From Bog-113 sp965226755 (lineage in GTDB: Bacteria; Acidobacteriota; Terriglobia; Bryobacterales; Bryobacteraceae), in contig CBDDDT010000003.1 of the NCBI GenBank assembly GCA_965226755.1, forward strand, positions 1,054,001 to 1,118,000: 64,000 nucleotides of DNA. Direction: 5' to 3'. The position numbers and the translations under genes are program-made. Each line of letters begins with the position of its first letter. Position 1 is the first letter of the stretch. Shown piece after piece: positions 42,698-51,427 of the stretch. The notes below the pieces were generated by a model. That model saw only the letters and a program-made list of their open reading frames with translations, had not been told where the DNA came from and made no database searches.

Positions 42698-42727
42698 ATT
42701 GTATCCAAGAGTGGGAAGGGAATGCAA
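42698..42727 (-). promoter_or_regulatory. Promoter and GGATA repeats of the RES-Xre operon
   Basis: Read on the minus strand: -35 TTGCAT (42722-42727), an 18-bp spacer, -10 TACAAT (42698-42703). Two direct GGATA copies, 11 bp apart, overlap or follow the -10 (42702-42706 and 42691-42695 region). The ATG lies 13 bases downstream, so the transcript has a very short leader. The repeats are candidate antitoxin-binding sites. Confidence 0.6.
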
Positions 42728-42736
42728 AGCGCGAGG

Positions 42737-43018
42737 TTACCAACTAAGGGTGCGGGTGCGCGGCGTCTCCTGGAGGCTTGGCAGGTAGAGGGTGTGGCAG
42801 CGTTCACACCGATAGATCTCAGGGCCGAACTGACCTTCCAGATCCGGTCCGGCGTCGTACCAGCGCTTGAGGTGACCAACGCAGGGCTTGCCTTTCTCAT
42901 TGATCTCATCGCAGGCGCGCATGCGGGGAACGCGGCGCTTTACTTTGCGGCCGGTAGCGAGCGTGGCGATCAACTCGGAATGCAGCGGATGATGCGGGCG
43001 CGGAAAATCGGGGGTCAT
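42737..43018 (-). CDS. Small zinc-ribbon protein of unknown function
   Basis: Predicted 93 residues. Two cysteine motifs (ACDEINEKGKPC near 35-46 and RCERC near 70-74) could form one zinc ribbon. The N-terminus is His/Pro-rich. Its ATG overlaps the stop of the upstream amylase (ATGA), so the two are coupled. I recognise no family. The RES-Xre promoter begins 10 bp after its stop. Confidence 0.6.
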   Translation of the reverse strand: MTPDFPRPHHPLHSELIATLATGRKVKRRVPRMRACDEINEKGKPCVGHLKRWYDAGPDLEGQFGPEIYRCERCHTLYLPSLQETPRTRTLSW

Positions 43019-44265
43019 GCGGGAATCCCCTGCCAGACAGCTGATCCCCAGGCGTTCAAGTCGAGCACGGGGCCGGGCGATGCGGAATCCCCGAATAATT
43101 GGGTGTAGCGCTGCATTGGGAACGCGAAGGGGATGCGGACAGGTTGATTGGAGACATTGATGGCGACCAGCAGTTCGGCGTCGCCGCGGCGCCGGAACGT
43201 GAGCAGTTGCGCGGGGGCCGGATTATCGACCCACTCCAACTCGCCGCGTTGCAGGGTTGAGGAGTGTCGGCGAAGAGCGACCAGCCGTTTATAGAAGGGT
43301 AAGAACTCAGGGCGGCGCGAGGCGATCGGCCAAAAGACTTTGAGTTGCGAGAAGAGCGCATCGCCGCCGCTTTCGGTGGAGTCGCCGACTTCCATGCCGT
43401 TGTAAAGCAAGGGGACGCCATCGAGGGTGAACATCAGAACGGAGGCGGCCATGGCGCCGTTGAGCCCGAACAGGGCGATGGCCCGCTGCTCGTCGTGATT
43501 ATCCGAGAAGCGCATGTGCAAAGCGCCAGGAGGGAAGCGGGCGCGCTGCTCGCCCCAGGTTTTGCGGATATCGGAAGCCGGGGCGCCTTTCATCATCACC
43601 GTTAGCAGGGTCTTGTAGAGCGGCCAGGAATAGTCGATATCGAAGGCGCGGCGCAACAAATCCGGCTGATCCCACTCCGCGAGCATGACGAGATCGGGCT
43701 TGATCTTCTCGAGCTGCTCGCGGGCCTGTTCCCAAAAGCCAGTAGGAACGAGTCCGGCGACATCGCAGCGAAAGCCGTCGAGATCGAATTCCCGGATCCA
43801 GTGTTCGAGCATGGCGGTCATGTAAGTGCGGACCTTGGGATTGTCGTAATTCAGTCCGGCGACGTCCGTCCAATCCGCGTTGGGCGGAAGGATGTGGCCG
43901 CCGGCGTCCTGCTTATAGAAGTCCGGATGCTCCATCAGAACGCTATCCCAGGACGTGTGGTTGGCGACGATGTCTATGATGACGCGCATTCCGCGCCGGT
44001 GCGCTTCGCGGATGAAGCGGCGGAGATCCTCCGCGGTTCCGTAGGAGGGATTAATGCCGTAGTAATCGCGGACCGCGTAAGGGCTGCCGAACGGCGGTTT
44101 GCTTTTGAGCTTTCCGGGGGGATGAACGGGCATCAGCCAGAGGAGGTTGACGCCGAGTTCCTGGAGGTCTCCGAGGCGCGCGGCCGCTCCGGCGAACGTG
44201 CCGGACGCCGAGAAAGTGGCGGTGTTGATCTCGTAAATCACCGATGCGGAGAGCCACGCGGGCAT
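43015..44265 (-). CDS. GH13 alpha-amylase-family protein
   Basis: Predicted 416 residues from ATG 44265. The TIM-barrel motifs are IIDIVANH (region I), FRCDVAG (region II, nucleophile Asp), LAEWDQP (region III, Glu) and FSDNHDE (region IV, Asp with HD). All catalytic residues are present. No signal peptide, so probably a cytosolic maltodextrin-type or trehalose-related enzyme. It is short for the family, with a compact C-terminal sheet. The small zinc-ribbon gene overlaps its stop. Confidence 0.85.
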   Translation of the reverse strand: MPAWLSASVIYEINTATFSASGTFAGAAARLGDLQELGVNLLWLMPVHPPGKLKSKPPFGSPYAVRDYYGINPSYGTAEDLRRFIREAHRRGMRVIIDIVANHTSWDSVLMEHPDFYKQDAGGHILPPNADWTDVAGLNYDNPKVRTYMTAMLEHWIREFDLDGFRCDVAGLVPTGFWEQAREQLEKIKPDLVMLAEWDQPDLLRRAFDIDYSWPLYKTLLTVMMKGAPASDIRKTWGEQRARFPPGALHMRFSDNHDEQRAIALFGLNGAMAASVLMFTLDGVPLLYNGMEVGDSTESGGDALFSQLKVFWPIASRRPEFLPFYKRLVALRRHSSTLQRGELEWVDNPAPAQLLTFRRRGDAELLVAINVSNQPVRIPFAFPMQRYTQLFGDSASPGPVLDLNAWGSAVWQGIPA

Positions 44266-44320
44266 ACGGCTGATTATGGCAGGGGACAGGATTTGAGCGG
44301 GACTATGATGAAGGAGACTA

Positions 44321-45418
44321 ATGCCGCTCGTCCCTCCCTCTATCGCGTCGCTGAAGCCGTACGAGCCGGGGCGCAATATTGAAGAAGTCAAACGCACCTA
44401 TGGACTGACGCGTGTCGTTAAGCTGGCGTCGAATGAGAACCCCTTGGGACCGTCGCCCATGGCGCTCGCGGCGATGCGGCGGCCGATGGCCAGCCTGAAC
44501 CTTTATCCGACCGGGGGGCGCGAACTGCGCGAGCGCCTGGCGGAACAATTCGAACTGAAGCCGGAAAACGTGATCGCCGGAAGCGGATCGGAAGGCATCA
44601 TGTCGAACATCATCCGCACATTTTTGTGCGACGAGGATGAAGTGCTGACGACAGATGCGGCATTTATCGGATTTCAGGTGCTGGCGAAATCGCGCGGGGT
44701 GGCGTACCGGACCGTGCCTTACCGCGCGTGGGGCTATGATCTGCCGGCACTGGCGGCCGCGATCACGGAACGCACCAAAATCATTTATCTGGCGAACCCG
44801 AACAATCCCACGGGAACGATCTTTACGCGGCAGGAGTTTGACGCGTTTTACCGACACGTGCCGGAGCGCGCGCTGATCATTCTGGACGAAGCGTATTTTG
44901 AATACGCGAAAGACAATCCGCGGTATCCGGACTCCATGCATTACCGTTATGACAACGTGATTACGCTGCGCACGTTTTCGAAAGCTTATGGTTTGGCGGG
45001 CGCGCGGATCGGGTACGGTTTCGCGCACGAGGATCTGATCGCGAATTTGCTGAAGGTGAAGCTGCCGTTTGAGCCCGGCGCGGTGGCGGAGGCGGCGGGA
45101 TTGGGCGCGCTGGAGGATCGGGAATTTTTGCACCGCACGCTGGAGGTGAACGCGCGCGGGATGCGGAGAATCACCGAAGGATTGCAATCCCTGGGAGTTC
45201 CGTTTGTCCCATCCAGCGCGAACTTTGTCATGACCTTGTGGGAGAGCGAAGAAGAGGCGTTGCGCGTTACTGAGGATCTTTTGCGGGCGGGGGTCATTGT
45301 GCGTCCGCTGAAAGGGTTTGGGATTCCTCAAGCGATCCGGGTTTCGATCGGAACTGAATTCGAAAATGAAGAATTTCTGGGAGCGCTCGAAAAAGTCAGC
45401 CTGTCCGTGAAGGTCTGA
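44321..45418 (+). CDS. hisC: HisC-like aminotransferase (histidinol-phosphate or aromatic)
   Basis: Predicted 365 residues. Class-II PLP aminotransferase motifs: KLASNENPLGPSP, YPTGGRELRERLA, the NPNNPTGTIF phosphate/pyridine region, LDEAYFEY, and the PLP lysine in TFSKAYGLAGARIGYG. Length and motifs fit HisC. No other his gene is nearby. It sits 23 bp ahead of HPPD, so it may act as a Tyr/Phe aminotransferase supplying 4-hydroxyphenylpyruvate; HisC-family enzymes are known to accept aromatic substrates. Confidence 0.85.
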   Translation: MPLVPPSIASLKPYEPGRNIEEVKRTYGLTRVVKLASNENPLGPSPMALAAMRRPMASLNLYPTGGRELRERLAEQFELKPENVIAGSGSEGIMSNIIRTFLCDEDEVLTTDAAFIGFQVLAKSRGVAYRTVPYRAWGYDLPALAAAITERTKIIYLANPNNPTGTIFTRQEFDAFYRHVPERALIILDEAYFEYAKDNPRYPDSMHYRYDNVITLRTFSKAYGLAGARIGYGFAHEDLIANLLKVKLPFEPGAVAEAAGLGALEDREFLHRTLEVNARGMRRITEGLQSLGVPFVPSSANFVMTLWESEEEALRVTEDLLRAGVIVRPLKGFGIPQAIRVSIGTEFENEEFLGALEKVSLSVKV

Positions 45419-45441
45419 GACTTCCAGCCAAGGAGCATGTT

Positions 45442-46593
45442 ATGGCACACGTATTAGAAACGGCCGCGCCGCCTCAAGAGACCGGCGCCCAGCCGACGAC
45501 GAATGATTTCCTGCCGCTGAATGGAACCGACTATGTGGAATTTTATGTCGGGAACGCAAAGCAGGCGGCGCATTTTTACCGCACGGCGATGGGAATGAGC
45601 CTGAGAGCGTATCGGGGACCGGAAACCGGAACGCGCGACCGCGTTTCCTACATGCTGCAGCAGGATAAGATCCGATTCGTTCTGACCACGCCGCTGAAGC
45701 CGGAGCACCCGATTGCCGCTCACGTTGAGCTTCACGGCGATGGTGTGAAGGATGTCGCGTTGTGGGTGGACGATGCCGACGCAGCCTGGCGGGAGACGAC
45801 GAGCCGGGGCGCGCGGAGCGTGCGGGAGCCCGCGACCGAACGTGACGAACACGGCGAGGTGCGTTTCTCATCCATCGCTCTGTATGGGGACACGGTCCAC
45901 ACCTTCGTGGAGCGGAAGAACTATAAAGGCGCCTTTCTTCCGGGCTTTGCCGAGGTTCCCCAACCGGATCCGCTGGCGCGCGGAACGGGTCTGAAGTATG
46001 TAGACCACATGGTCGGCAACGTGGGCTGGGGCGAAATGAACCGGTGGGTGGACTTTTATCGCGACGTCATGGGCTTTCGCGAGTATCAGCACTTCGATAA
46101 CAAAGACATCAGCACGGAATACTCAGCGTTGATGTCGAAGGTGATGGCGAACGGCAATGACCGCGTGAAGTTTCCGATCAATGAACCGGCCGAGGGGAAG
46201 AAGAAGTCGCAGATCGAGGAATATCTGGATTTTTATCAGGGTCCGGGCATCCAGCACATCGCGCTGGCGACCGACGACATCATCGAGAGCGTGACCCGGC
46301 TGCGGGCGCAAGGAATCCAGTTCTTAAAAGTCCCGAGTTCCTACTATGAGCAGCTCGAAGGCCGGGTGGGCAAGATTGACGAGCCGGTGAGCGATTTGAG
46401 CGCGCTGGGCATTCTGGTGGACCGTGACGACGAGGGGTACATGCTTCAGATCTTCACGAAGCCGGTGGAAGACCGGCCGACCTTGTTCTATGAGATTATC
46501 CAACGCAAGGGCAGCCGGAGTTTTGGAAAGGGCAATTTCAAGGCTCTTTTCGAGGCGATCGAGCGCGAGCAGGAATTGCGCGGGAATCTCTAA
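45442..46593 (+). CDS. hppD: 4-hydroxyphenylpyruvate dioxygenase
   Basis: Predicted 383 residues. Two vicinal-oxygen-chelate domains. The iron ligands are in the C-terminal domain: His in YVDHMVGNV near 190, His in PGIQHIALATDDI near 272, Glu in LFYEIIQRKG near 352. It converts 4-hydroxyphenylpyruvate to homogentisate with O2. A plain AGGAG ribosome site precedes the ATG. It is cotranscribed with the HisC-like gene and convergent with the Phe hydroxylase gene. Confidence 0.95.
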   Translation: MAHVLETAAPPQETGAQPTTNDFLPLNGTDYVEFYVGNAKQAAHFYRTAMGMSLRAYRGPETGTRDRVSYMLQQDKIRFVLTTPLKPEHPIAAHVELHGDGVKDVALWVDDADAAWRETTSRGARSVREPATERDEHGEVRFSSIALYGDTVHTFVERKNYKGAFLPGFAEVPQPDPLARGTGLKYVDHMVGNVGWGEMNRWVDFYRDVMGFREYQHFDNKDISTEYSALMSKVMANGNDRVKFPINEPAEGKKKSQIEEYLDFYQGPGIQHIALATDDIIESVTRLRAQGIQFLKVPSSYYEQLEGRVGKIDEPVSDLSALGILVDRDDEGYMLQIFTKPVEDRPTLFYEIIQRKGSRSFGKGNFKALFEAIEREQELRGNL

Positions 46594-46608
46594 AACGGAT
46601 TCCCGGCG

Positions 46609-47529
46609 TCACCGTGCCAAGCCGGCGTGAATAAAGCTGAGGAGATCGGCTTGGTTCACGGCCGGTTCACCGGGCGCCACGTTGTTCAACTTGCCGGCGC
46701 GCATCCACTTCTCGAGCGTATCGACCAGGCTGAAGAGGTGATCGAAAGAATCGACGATGAACAGCAGAGGCTGGTAATGGTCGATTTCGAATCCCTGATT
46801 AATGGCCCATTCGAGTTGAATTGGGGAGCGCTGGACGTCGGGCGAGTGAATGGAGTGCTCGATTTCGCCGAAGGAGCTGAGCAGGCCGCTTCCATAGACC
46901 TTCAGGTCATCACGGCCGCGCATCAATCCGAACTCGATGGTGAACCAAAAGAACCGCGCCATGGCTTTGATGATGCTGGTGAGGCGCTGCGCGCGCAGGT
47001 GTTCGTCCGGTATTTCGCTGGTCAGTTCGACCGCGGTATGGGCACATTGCCCAAAGCGGACCAGAGCCTCGGCGAAAGCCCGGTCGGTATGCATGGGGAC
47101 GTGGCCGGCAATGTCGTGGAAGATGTCAGGCTCCGGAAGGTAGTCCAGCTTTTCCGCATCGCGGATGGTGATGGTGGTAGGGAACGCGCGCTCGCGCAGG
47201 CAGTCAAAGAACAGAAAGGCGGGGATATAGCCGCTGACGGCATTCGCTTGAAATCCGGTTAAAGGCTCAAGGAAACGATTCACGTCGGCAAGCCTAGGGA
47301 CGCGGTCGGACGGAAGAGCCAGGTTTTCGATCCCACGCAGAAAATACGGATTCGCATAAGCGTGCCAGCGGGGGAGCATGCGGGTATAGAGACGTGCCCA
47401 GGCCCGGTGATTGTCCGGGGAGTAGAGATCGTAAGGCTGGTGGATGAAAAGCTGGCCACTTTCCCGCGCGCCGTCGATAAAAGACGCGTGGTTGGTCGTA
47501 AGTCCCGGGGCGGATGCGATTTGCGGCAA
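46609..47529 (-). CDS. phhA: Phenylalanine 4-monooxygenase
   Basis: Predicted 306 residues, TTG start. Pterin-dependent aromatic amino-acid hydroxylase catalytic core: iron ligands His-x4-His in EPDIFHDIAGHVPMH and Glu in FTIEFGL; GFQANAVSGYIPAFLFFDCL forms the substrate/pterin region. No regulatory ACT domain, as usual in bacteria. It makes tyrosine from phenylalanine, feeding the aminotransferase and HPPD encoded next to it. Its stop is 15 bp from the convergent hppD stop. Confidence 0.95.
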   Translation of the reverse strand: MPQIASAPGLTTNHASFIDGARESGQLFIHQPYDLYSPDNHRAWARLYTRMLPRWHAYANPYFLRGIENLALPSDRVPRLADVNRFLEPLTGFQANAVSGYIPAFLFFDCLRERAFPTTITIRDAEKLDYLPEPDIFHDIAGHVPMHTDRAFAEALVRFGQCAHTAVELTSEIPDEHLRAQRLTSIIKAMARFFWFTIEFGLMRGRDDLKVYGSGLLSSFGEIEHSIHSPDVQRSPIQLEWAINQGFEIDHYQPLLFIVDSFDHLFSLVDTLEKWMRAGKLNNVAPGEPAVNQADLLSFIHAGLAR

Positions 47530-47616
47530 AGAAATGCTCCGTCCTTAGTTTACTGCGCGTGCTGCTATCGTTTTTTTCTATACAGCCGATAAGTAAGAGC
47601 TGCTTTCTGATTGCCG

Positions 47617-48225
47617 TTACTCCCAAGTGACTCCGCGATTCAGAAGATCATTTTCGAGTTTCGAGAGACCTTGGAAGAGAACTGCGTCGATTCCATAACT
47701 ACGGGCGCCATCCACGTATTCCTGTATATCGTCTGTAAAAAAACACTGATCCGGCGGGCACCGGGCGGCGCGGACAGCGGCTTCGAAAATGCGCGCTGAC
47801 GGCTTCATGGCTTGTACTTCGTACGAGAGAACGCATTCGTCGAAGTGAGCCAGCAGGGGATAGTTGTCGCGAATCATTTCAAAGTGAATCGCGTTGGTGT
47901 TGGAAACGAGAACTAACCGGTAACGGCGGTGCAGCGAAGCCAGGAACGCATCCGGCAGCAGTGTTTCGCGAGAGAAAATGGAACTCCATATCTCGCAAAA
48001 TTCGCTGTAATTGAGATCCACGCCGATCTCGCGGCAAAGGGATTTAACGAATTCACGAGGCTCCACCAGGCCCGTTTCAAAACGAGGAACAAGGCCCGTA
48101 GCACGAATGCGCTCGCGAATGGAATCGGGTTCCAGACCACAGCGGGCCTGGAGAGCCCGGTAGCCTATAGAGAAATCGAAGGGGACGATCACTTTTCCCA
48201 AGTCCAGCAGTATTGCTTGGATCAT
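47617..48225 (-). CDS. HAD-like hydrolase
   Basis: Predicted 202 residues. Motifs: AILLDLGKVIVPFD (the second motif-I aspartate is replaced by Gly, as in the DLGGV subgroup), VLVSNTN, KPSARIFEAAVR and FTDDIQEYVDGARSYGI. It resembles the haloacid dehalogenase/YihX-like branch. With one motif-I Asp missing, phosphatase activity could be reduced or altered. Substrate unknown. Confidence 0.75.
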   Translation of the reverse strand: MIQAILLDLGKVIVPFDFSIGYRALQARCGLEPDSIRERIRATGLVPRFETGLVEPREFVKSLCREIGVDLNYSEFCEIWSSIFSRETLLPDAFLASLHRRYRLVLVSNTNAIHFEMIRDNYPLLAHFDECVLSYEVQAMKPSARIFEAAVRAARCPPDQCFFTDDIQEYVDGARSYGIDAVLFQGLSKLENDLLNRGVTWE

Positions 48226-48334
48226 GCAGATTTTTTAATGCTACCGAACACGAAAAGGGCAGGGAGAGAGCGGCATCCGTGCTTTTTTTCACTTCAAGGG
48301 GGTTCGATTGGGAACGTGAAGAAAATACGAGGGC

Positions 48335-48363
48335 TTGACTGTCTGGTACTGCTCCCGCATACT
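48335..48363 (+). promoter_or_regulatory. Sigma-70-type promoter for the FecR-like protein
   Basis: -35 TTGACT (48335-48340), 17-bp spacer, -10 CATACT (48358-48363). The GGAGG ribosome site at 48418-48422 and ATG at 48429 follow at a suitable distance. Confidence 0.65.
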
Positions 48364-48428
48364 TGTTGCGTAGTAGTGTCTACAGGACTAGTTTTACTTA
48401 ACAATTTTCGTTTGCTTTGGAGGATTCG

Positions 48429-49292
48429 ATGAACAAATGGGGTGCGCAGTCTTTAGTAGCTTGCGCTCTGGTCGCGAACATGAGCTTGTTGACCGCGGCA
48501 ACACCCGCCATTGGGGTTGCAATTTCGAGCGGCAGCGTAACTGTGGATAATTCGGTGGTTCCTGGGAACGCGACGTTGTTCGACGGGAACACCATCGAAA
48601 CCGGGGCGACTTCTTCCCGCCTCCAGATGAAGGATGGGAAGCTGGCGCGTCTTGGCACGGAGTCCGCAGCCAAGGTGTACAGCGATCACATTGTTCTGGA
48701 AAAGGGTTTCGGCGAGACCTACGGAAACATGGCGGTGGATGCGAATACGCTTCGGATAGCCGGGGATTCGGCGCGCGTATCACTGCATGGCAAAACCGTG
48801 GAAGTGGCGGCTCTGGGAGCGCCAGTAACGGTTTCGACTTCAACGGGCATTCAGGTTGCGAATCTGCTTCCGGGGAAGGCGCTGGCGTTTACTCCGCAGG
48901 ATGCGGGCGCCATGGCTCCGGCTACGATGACGGGCGTGGTTCGAAAGGTGGGCACGAACTACATGCTCACGGATACGACTTCCAACGTGACGGTCCAATT
49001 GACGGGCGGGAATATCGAGAATTATGTCAAGCATATGGTCACTGTGACGGGAACCCCCGCGACGGGCGGGACGCCGGCAGCCGGCGCCTCTCAGGTGCTG
49101 ACCGTGACCAACGTGGTTGATCAGGGCAAGGGCAAGGCTGTTCCGGCGGCAGCGGGTTCGGGCGGCGGCGGTATGTCGGGCGGAGTTGTGATCGCGGGCG
49201 TGGCGATTTTGGCTGGAGCCGGCGTGACCGCCGGTGTGCTGGCGTCGCAGAACAACAATAGCTCGCCGGTGACTCTGAGCCCTTCTCTGTAA
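48429..49292 (+). CDS. Exported FecR-like protein with Gly-rich C-terminal anchor
   Basis: Predicted 287 residues from ATG 48429 (perfect GGAGG 7 bases upstream). Signal peptide to about residue 28 (SLLTAATPA). Residues ~35-130 resemble a FecR/KapB-like periplasmic domain (GNTIETGATSSRLQMKDGKLARLG, TLRIAGDSARVSLHGKTVEV). A middle domain of small beta repeats follows. The tail is Gly-rich, then one hydrophobic helix (VVIAGVAILAGAGVTAGVLA) and QNNNSS. The helix probably anchors the protein. It is a single-gene transcript with its own promoter and terminator and is likely well expressed. Confidence 0.7.
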   Translation: MNKWGAQSLVACALVANMSLLTAATPAIGVAISSGSVTVDNSVVPGNATLFDGNTIETGATSSRLQMKDGKLARLGTESAAKVYSDHIVLEKGFGETYGNMAVDANTLRIAGDSARVSLHGKTVEVAALGAPVTVSTSTGIQVANLLPGKALAFTPQDAGAMAPATMTGVVRKVGTNYMLTDTTSNVTVQLTGGNIENYVKHMVTVTGTPATGGTPAAGASQVLTVTNVVDQGKGKAVPAAAGSGGGGMSGGVVIAGVAILAGAGVTAGVLASQNNNSSPVTLSPSL

Positions 49293-49316
49293 ATCGGATC
49301 CTGCCTTTGAAGGTAC

Positions 49317-49354
49317 GCCCCGCACCCCGGATATCCGGCGTGCGGGGCTTTTTT
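49317..49354 (+). terminator. Rho-independent terminator of the FecR-like gene
   Basis: GCCCCGCAC (49317-49325) pairs with GTGCGGGGC (49340-49348), followed by six T at 49349-49354. It begins 25 bp after the stop. Confidence 0.95.
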
Positions 49355-49429
49355 GCTGTGCGGATGCAACCTTTCGGCTCTCCCACTCTTTAAGTCTGCC
49401 CTTATTGACTAAAAGATTAGACAAATTGG

Positions 49430-49462
49430 TTGAAACGGGCAGGATTGCCTAAGATAATAGGC
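49430..49462 (+). promoter_or_regulatory. hipBA promoter and operator
   Basis: -35 TTGAAA (49430-49435), 17-bp spacer, -10 GATAAT (49453-49458). The inverted repeat GCCTA (49447-49451)/TAGGC (49458-49462) straddles the -10, a natural repressor site for HipB. With the start codon at 49466, transcription should begin at or within a base or two of the GTG. Confidence 0.6.
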
Positions 49463-49465
49463 AGT

Positions 49466-49744
49466 GTGCTTGACTTGATCCGTCTTGGCGATCATATCGC
49501 CGAGCGCCGAAAAGCGCTCAAGCTTAGCCAATCCGCGCTGTCCATGAAGGCGGGCGTGAGTCGCGCCACGATTGACGCGCTTGAAAACGGACGCGCCGGC
49601 GAACTGGGGTTTTCGAAACTCACCAAACTTCTTACCGCGATTGGGCTTGAGCTGACGCTCCAGACCGCGGGTTCGCACCGCCCCACGCTCGACGAATTGA
49701 TGCAAGAGGATCGTGATGGTCAAGATCTGGACCGACGCCGCTGA
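49466..49744 (+). CDS. hipB: HipB-like Xre antitoxin
   Basis: Predicted 92 residues from GTG 49466; the promoter position rules out the upstream TTG at 49430. The Xre helix-turn-helix spans LGDHIAERRKALKLSQ, SALSMKAGVSRATIDALENG and RAGELGFSKLTKLLTAIGLEL. It should repress the operon through the overlapping palindrome and neutralise HipA. The stop overlaps the hipA start by about 30 bases. The mRNA is probably leaderless. Confidence 0.85.
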   Translation: MLDLIRLGDHIAERRKALKLSQSALSMKAGVSRATIDALENGRAGELGFSKLTKLLTAIGLELTLQTAGSHRPTLDELMQEDRDGQDLDRRR

Positions 49745-50945
49745 GGCGGGGTTCCTGGATCGAGACGGCGAGCGTGGCAGCACTTTCGCCTACCTGCCAG
49801 CCGCGCCAGGGCCGCGCGCAATATCGGTAACGATGCCCGTGCGCCTTCCCTCCTGGAGCGTACCCTTCGGCTTGCCGCCCATTTTCGAGATGAATTTGCC
49901 GGAGGGGTTTCTGCGCGAGCGTCTGCGCCTTGCTTTCGCGAAAGCGACCGGCGCATTTGACGAGTTCGATCTGCTGTCGATCGTCGGCCGGTCGCAGGTC
50001 GGCCGCATCCGGTGCACCGGCCGCGAGGAGCAGTTGAATGAGGACGTGCCGTTTCAGTCGGTCGATGAGATTCTGGAACGCAAGCGCGGCGGGGACCTGT
50101 TCCGCCACATGCTGGAGAAGTTCGCGGTCTTCTCCGGCATCAGCGGGGTGCAGCCCAAAATCCTCGTGCGTGACGAAAAGGCTTTCGCTGAGATGGAGCA
50201 TACCGGCCGAAGCCTCAAGCAGAGTTACCGGGGCGCGACCCACATCGTGAAGTTGTGGGAGCCGAATGAATTTCCGCAGCTCGCCGCGAACGAGTATTTC
50301 TGCCTCCAGGCGGCGCGCAAGTGCGGGCTCGAAGCGCCTCCCTGCCGGTTGGCGGAAGACGGCAGCGCGCTGGTCATCGACCGCTTCGACCTGCGCATGG
50401 ACGGGACCTATCGGGGGTTTGAGGACTTCTGCGTTCTCAACGCCCGCCGAACCGATGAGAAATATCGCGGCAGCTACGAAACATCGGTGATGAAGCGATT
50501 CGCTCAGTTCGCTAACTCCACGCATGTCAACGAAGACATGGAGAAGCTCTTCGTTCTGATTACGCTGAATTGCGCGCTTCGCAATGGCGACGCGCATCTC
50601 AAAAACTTTGGGATCGTCTATGACGAGGTGCTGGGCGAAGCACGACTCGCGCCGGTCTACGATCTGGTGACAACGTCTGTATACCTCCCCCAAGACAGCT
50701 TGGCTCTGACTCTCAACGGCTCGACCAAATGGCCGACGGCGAAGGAACTCAGGAAGCTTGGTGAAACACGGGCGGGCGGTAAGCCCGCGGCGATCAGGCA
50801 GATTCTGGAGCGTATTGCGGACGCGGTCCAGGAGACTGCCAAAGAGGCGGGTTTTTACATAAAAGAGCATCCGCGGTTTGCCGAGATCGGGCAAAGGATG
50901 CTGCGGGATTGGGCGGTCGGCGTGAGTACCTCGCTGCGCGGCTGA
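49716..50945 (+). CDS. hipA: HipA-like serine/threonine kinase toxin
   Basis: Predicted 409 residues from ATG 49716 (GTG 49713 also possible). HipA hallmarks: PVRLPSWSVPFGLPPIFEMNLPEG (N-subdomain), SGVQPKILVR (P-loop-like region), HIVKLWEPNEFPQLAANEYFCL, and the catalytic ALRNGDAHLKNFGI with the downstream PVYDLVTT. The kinase Asp and metal-site residues are present. HipA toxins phosphorylate an aminoacyl-tRNA synthetase and cause growth arrest. It is coupled to hipB. Confidence 0.9.
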   Translation: MVKIWTDAAEAGFLDRDGERGSTFAYLPAAPGPRAISVTMPVRLPSWSVPFGLPPIFEMNLPEGFLRERLRLAFAKATGAFDEFDLLSIVGRSQVGRIRCTGREEQLNEDVPFQSVDEILERKRGGDLFRHMLEKFAVFSGISGVQPKILVRDEKAFAEMEHTGRSLKQSYRGATHIVKLWEPNEFPQLAANEYFCLQAARKCGLEAPPCRLAEDGSALVIDRFDLRMDGTYRGFEDFCVLNARRTDEKYRGSYETSVMKRFAQFANSTHVNEDMEKLFVLITLNCALRNGDAHLKNFGIVYDEVLGEARLAPVYDLVTTSVYLPQDSLALTLNGSTKWPTAKELRKLGETRAGGKPAAIRQILERIADAVQETAKEAGFYIKEHPRFAEIGQRMLRDWAVGVSTSLRG

Positions 50946-50948
50946 GGC

Positions 50949-51389
50949 TTAGTTTGCGTTCCAGCGGGAGCGCCGGGAAACGGCGCGCATCGGGAACGAA
51001 CCCACAAAGGCGAGGGTCGCCGCAATCACCAGAAGCAAAGCGCGGCGGGCATCTCCGGGCCCTGAAAACGCGTACTGCGTATTGAGGAACAGGCCGCGAG
51101 CAAGAATGTAAACGACGGCGCCGCTGAATACGAAGAGCAGGGCGCGAGCAGTCCCGAAGATAGCGAGAATTGCGCAGACCAGCCCCAACAAGGAACAAGC
51201 GCCGACCCATCTTAAGGCGTTCGGGCCGGTCCAGGGAAGCCATGGTACGAGCACATCGACGTTGCGGCTAGCCAGCGCGAATACCGTGAGCAGCAAGCCC
51301 ATGAGACACAGGACGGTTTCGAAGATATAGCTGTATACGCGCAGGATATTCCGCAACAAATACAAATCGAGATCCTCCCGGAAATGCAT
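50949..51389 (-). CDS. Four-helix membrane protein of unknown function
   Basis: Predicted 146 residues with four hydrophobic helices (about 20-42, 60-80, 85-105, 115-132). No conserved motif was recognised. It converges with hipA (3 bp between stops) and is divergent from hrcA. Confidence 0.6.
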   Translation of the reverse strand: MHFREDLDLYLLRNILRVYSYIFETVLCLMGLLLTVFALASRNVDVLVPWLPWTGPNALRWVGACSLLGLVCAILAIFGTARALLFVFSGAVVYILARGLFLNTQYAFSGPGDARRALLLVIAATLAFVGSFPMRAVSRRSRWNAN

Positions 51390-51427
51390 CGATAGTTTAG
51401 CAAGGCCCAGCGCCCAAGGCCGGACGG

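Noticed and set aside
49430..49465. TTG 49430 as the hipB start
   Set aside because: It coincides with the -35 box of the promoter, so the codon would not be transcribed.
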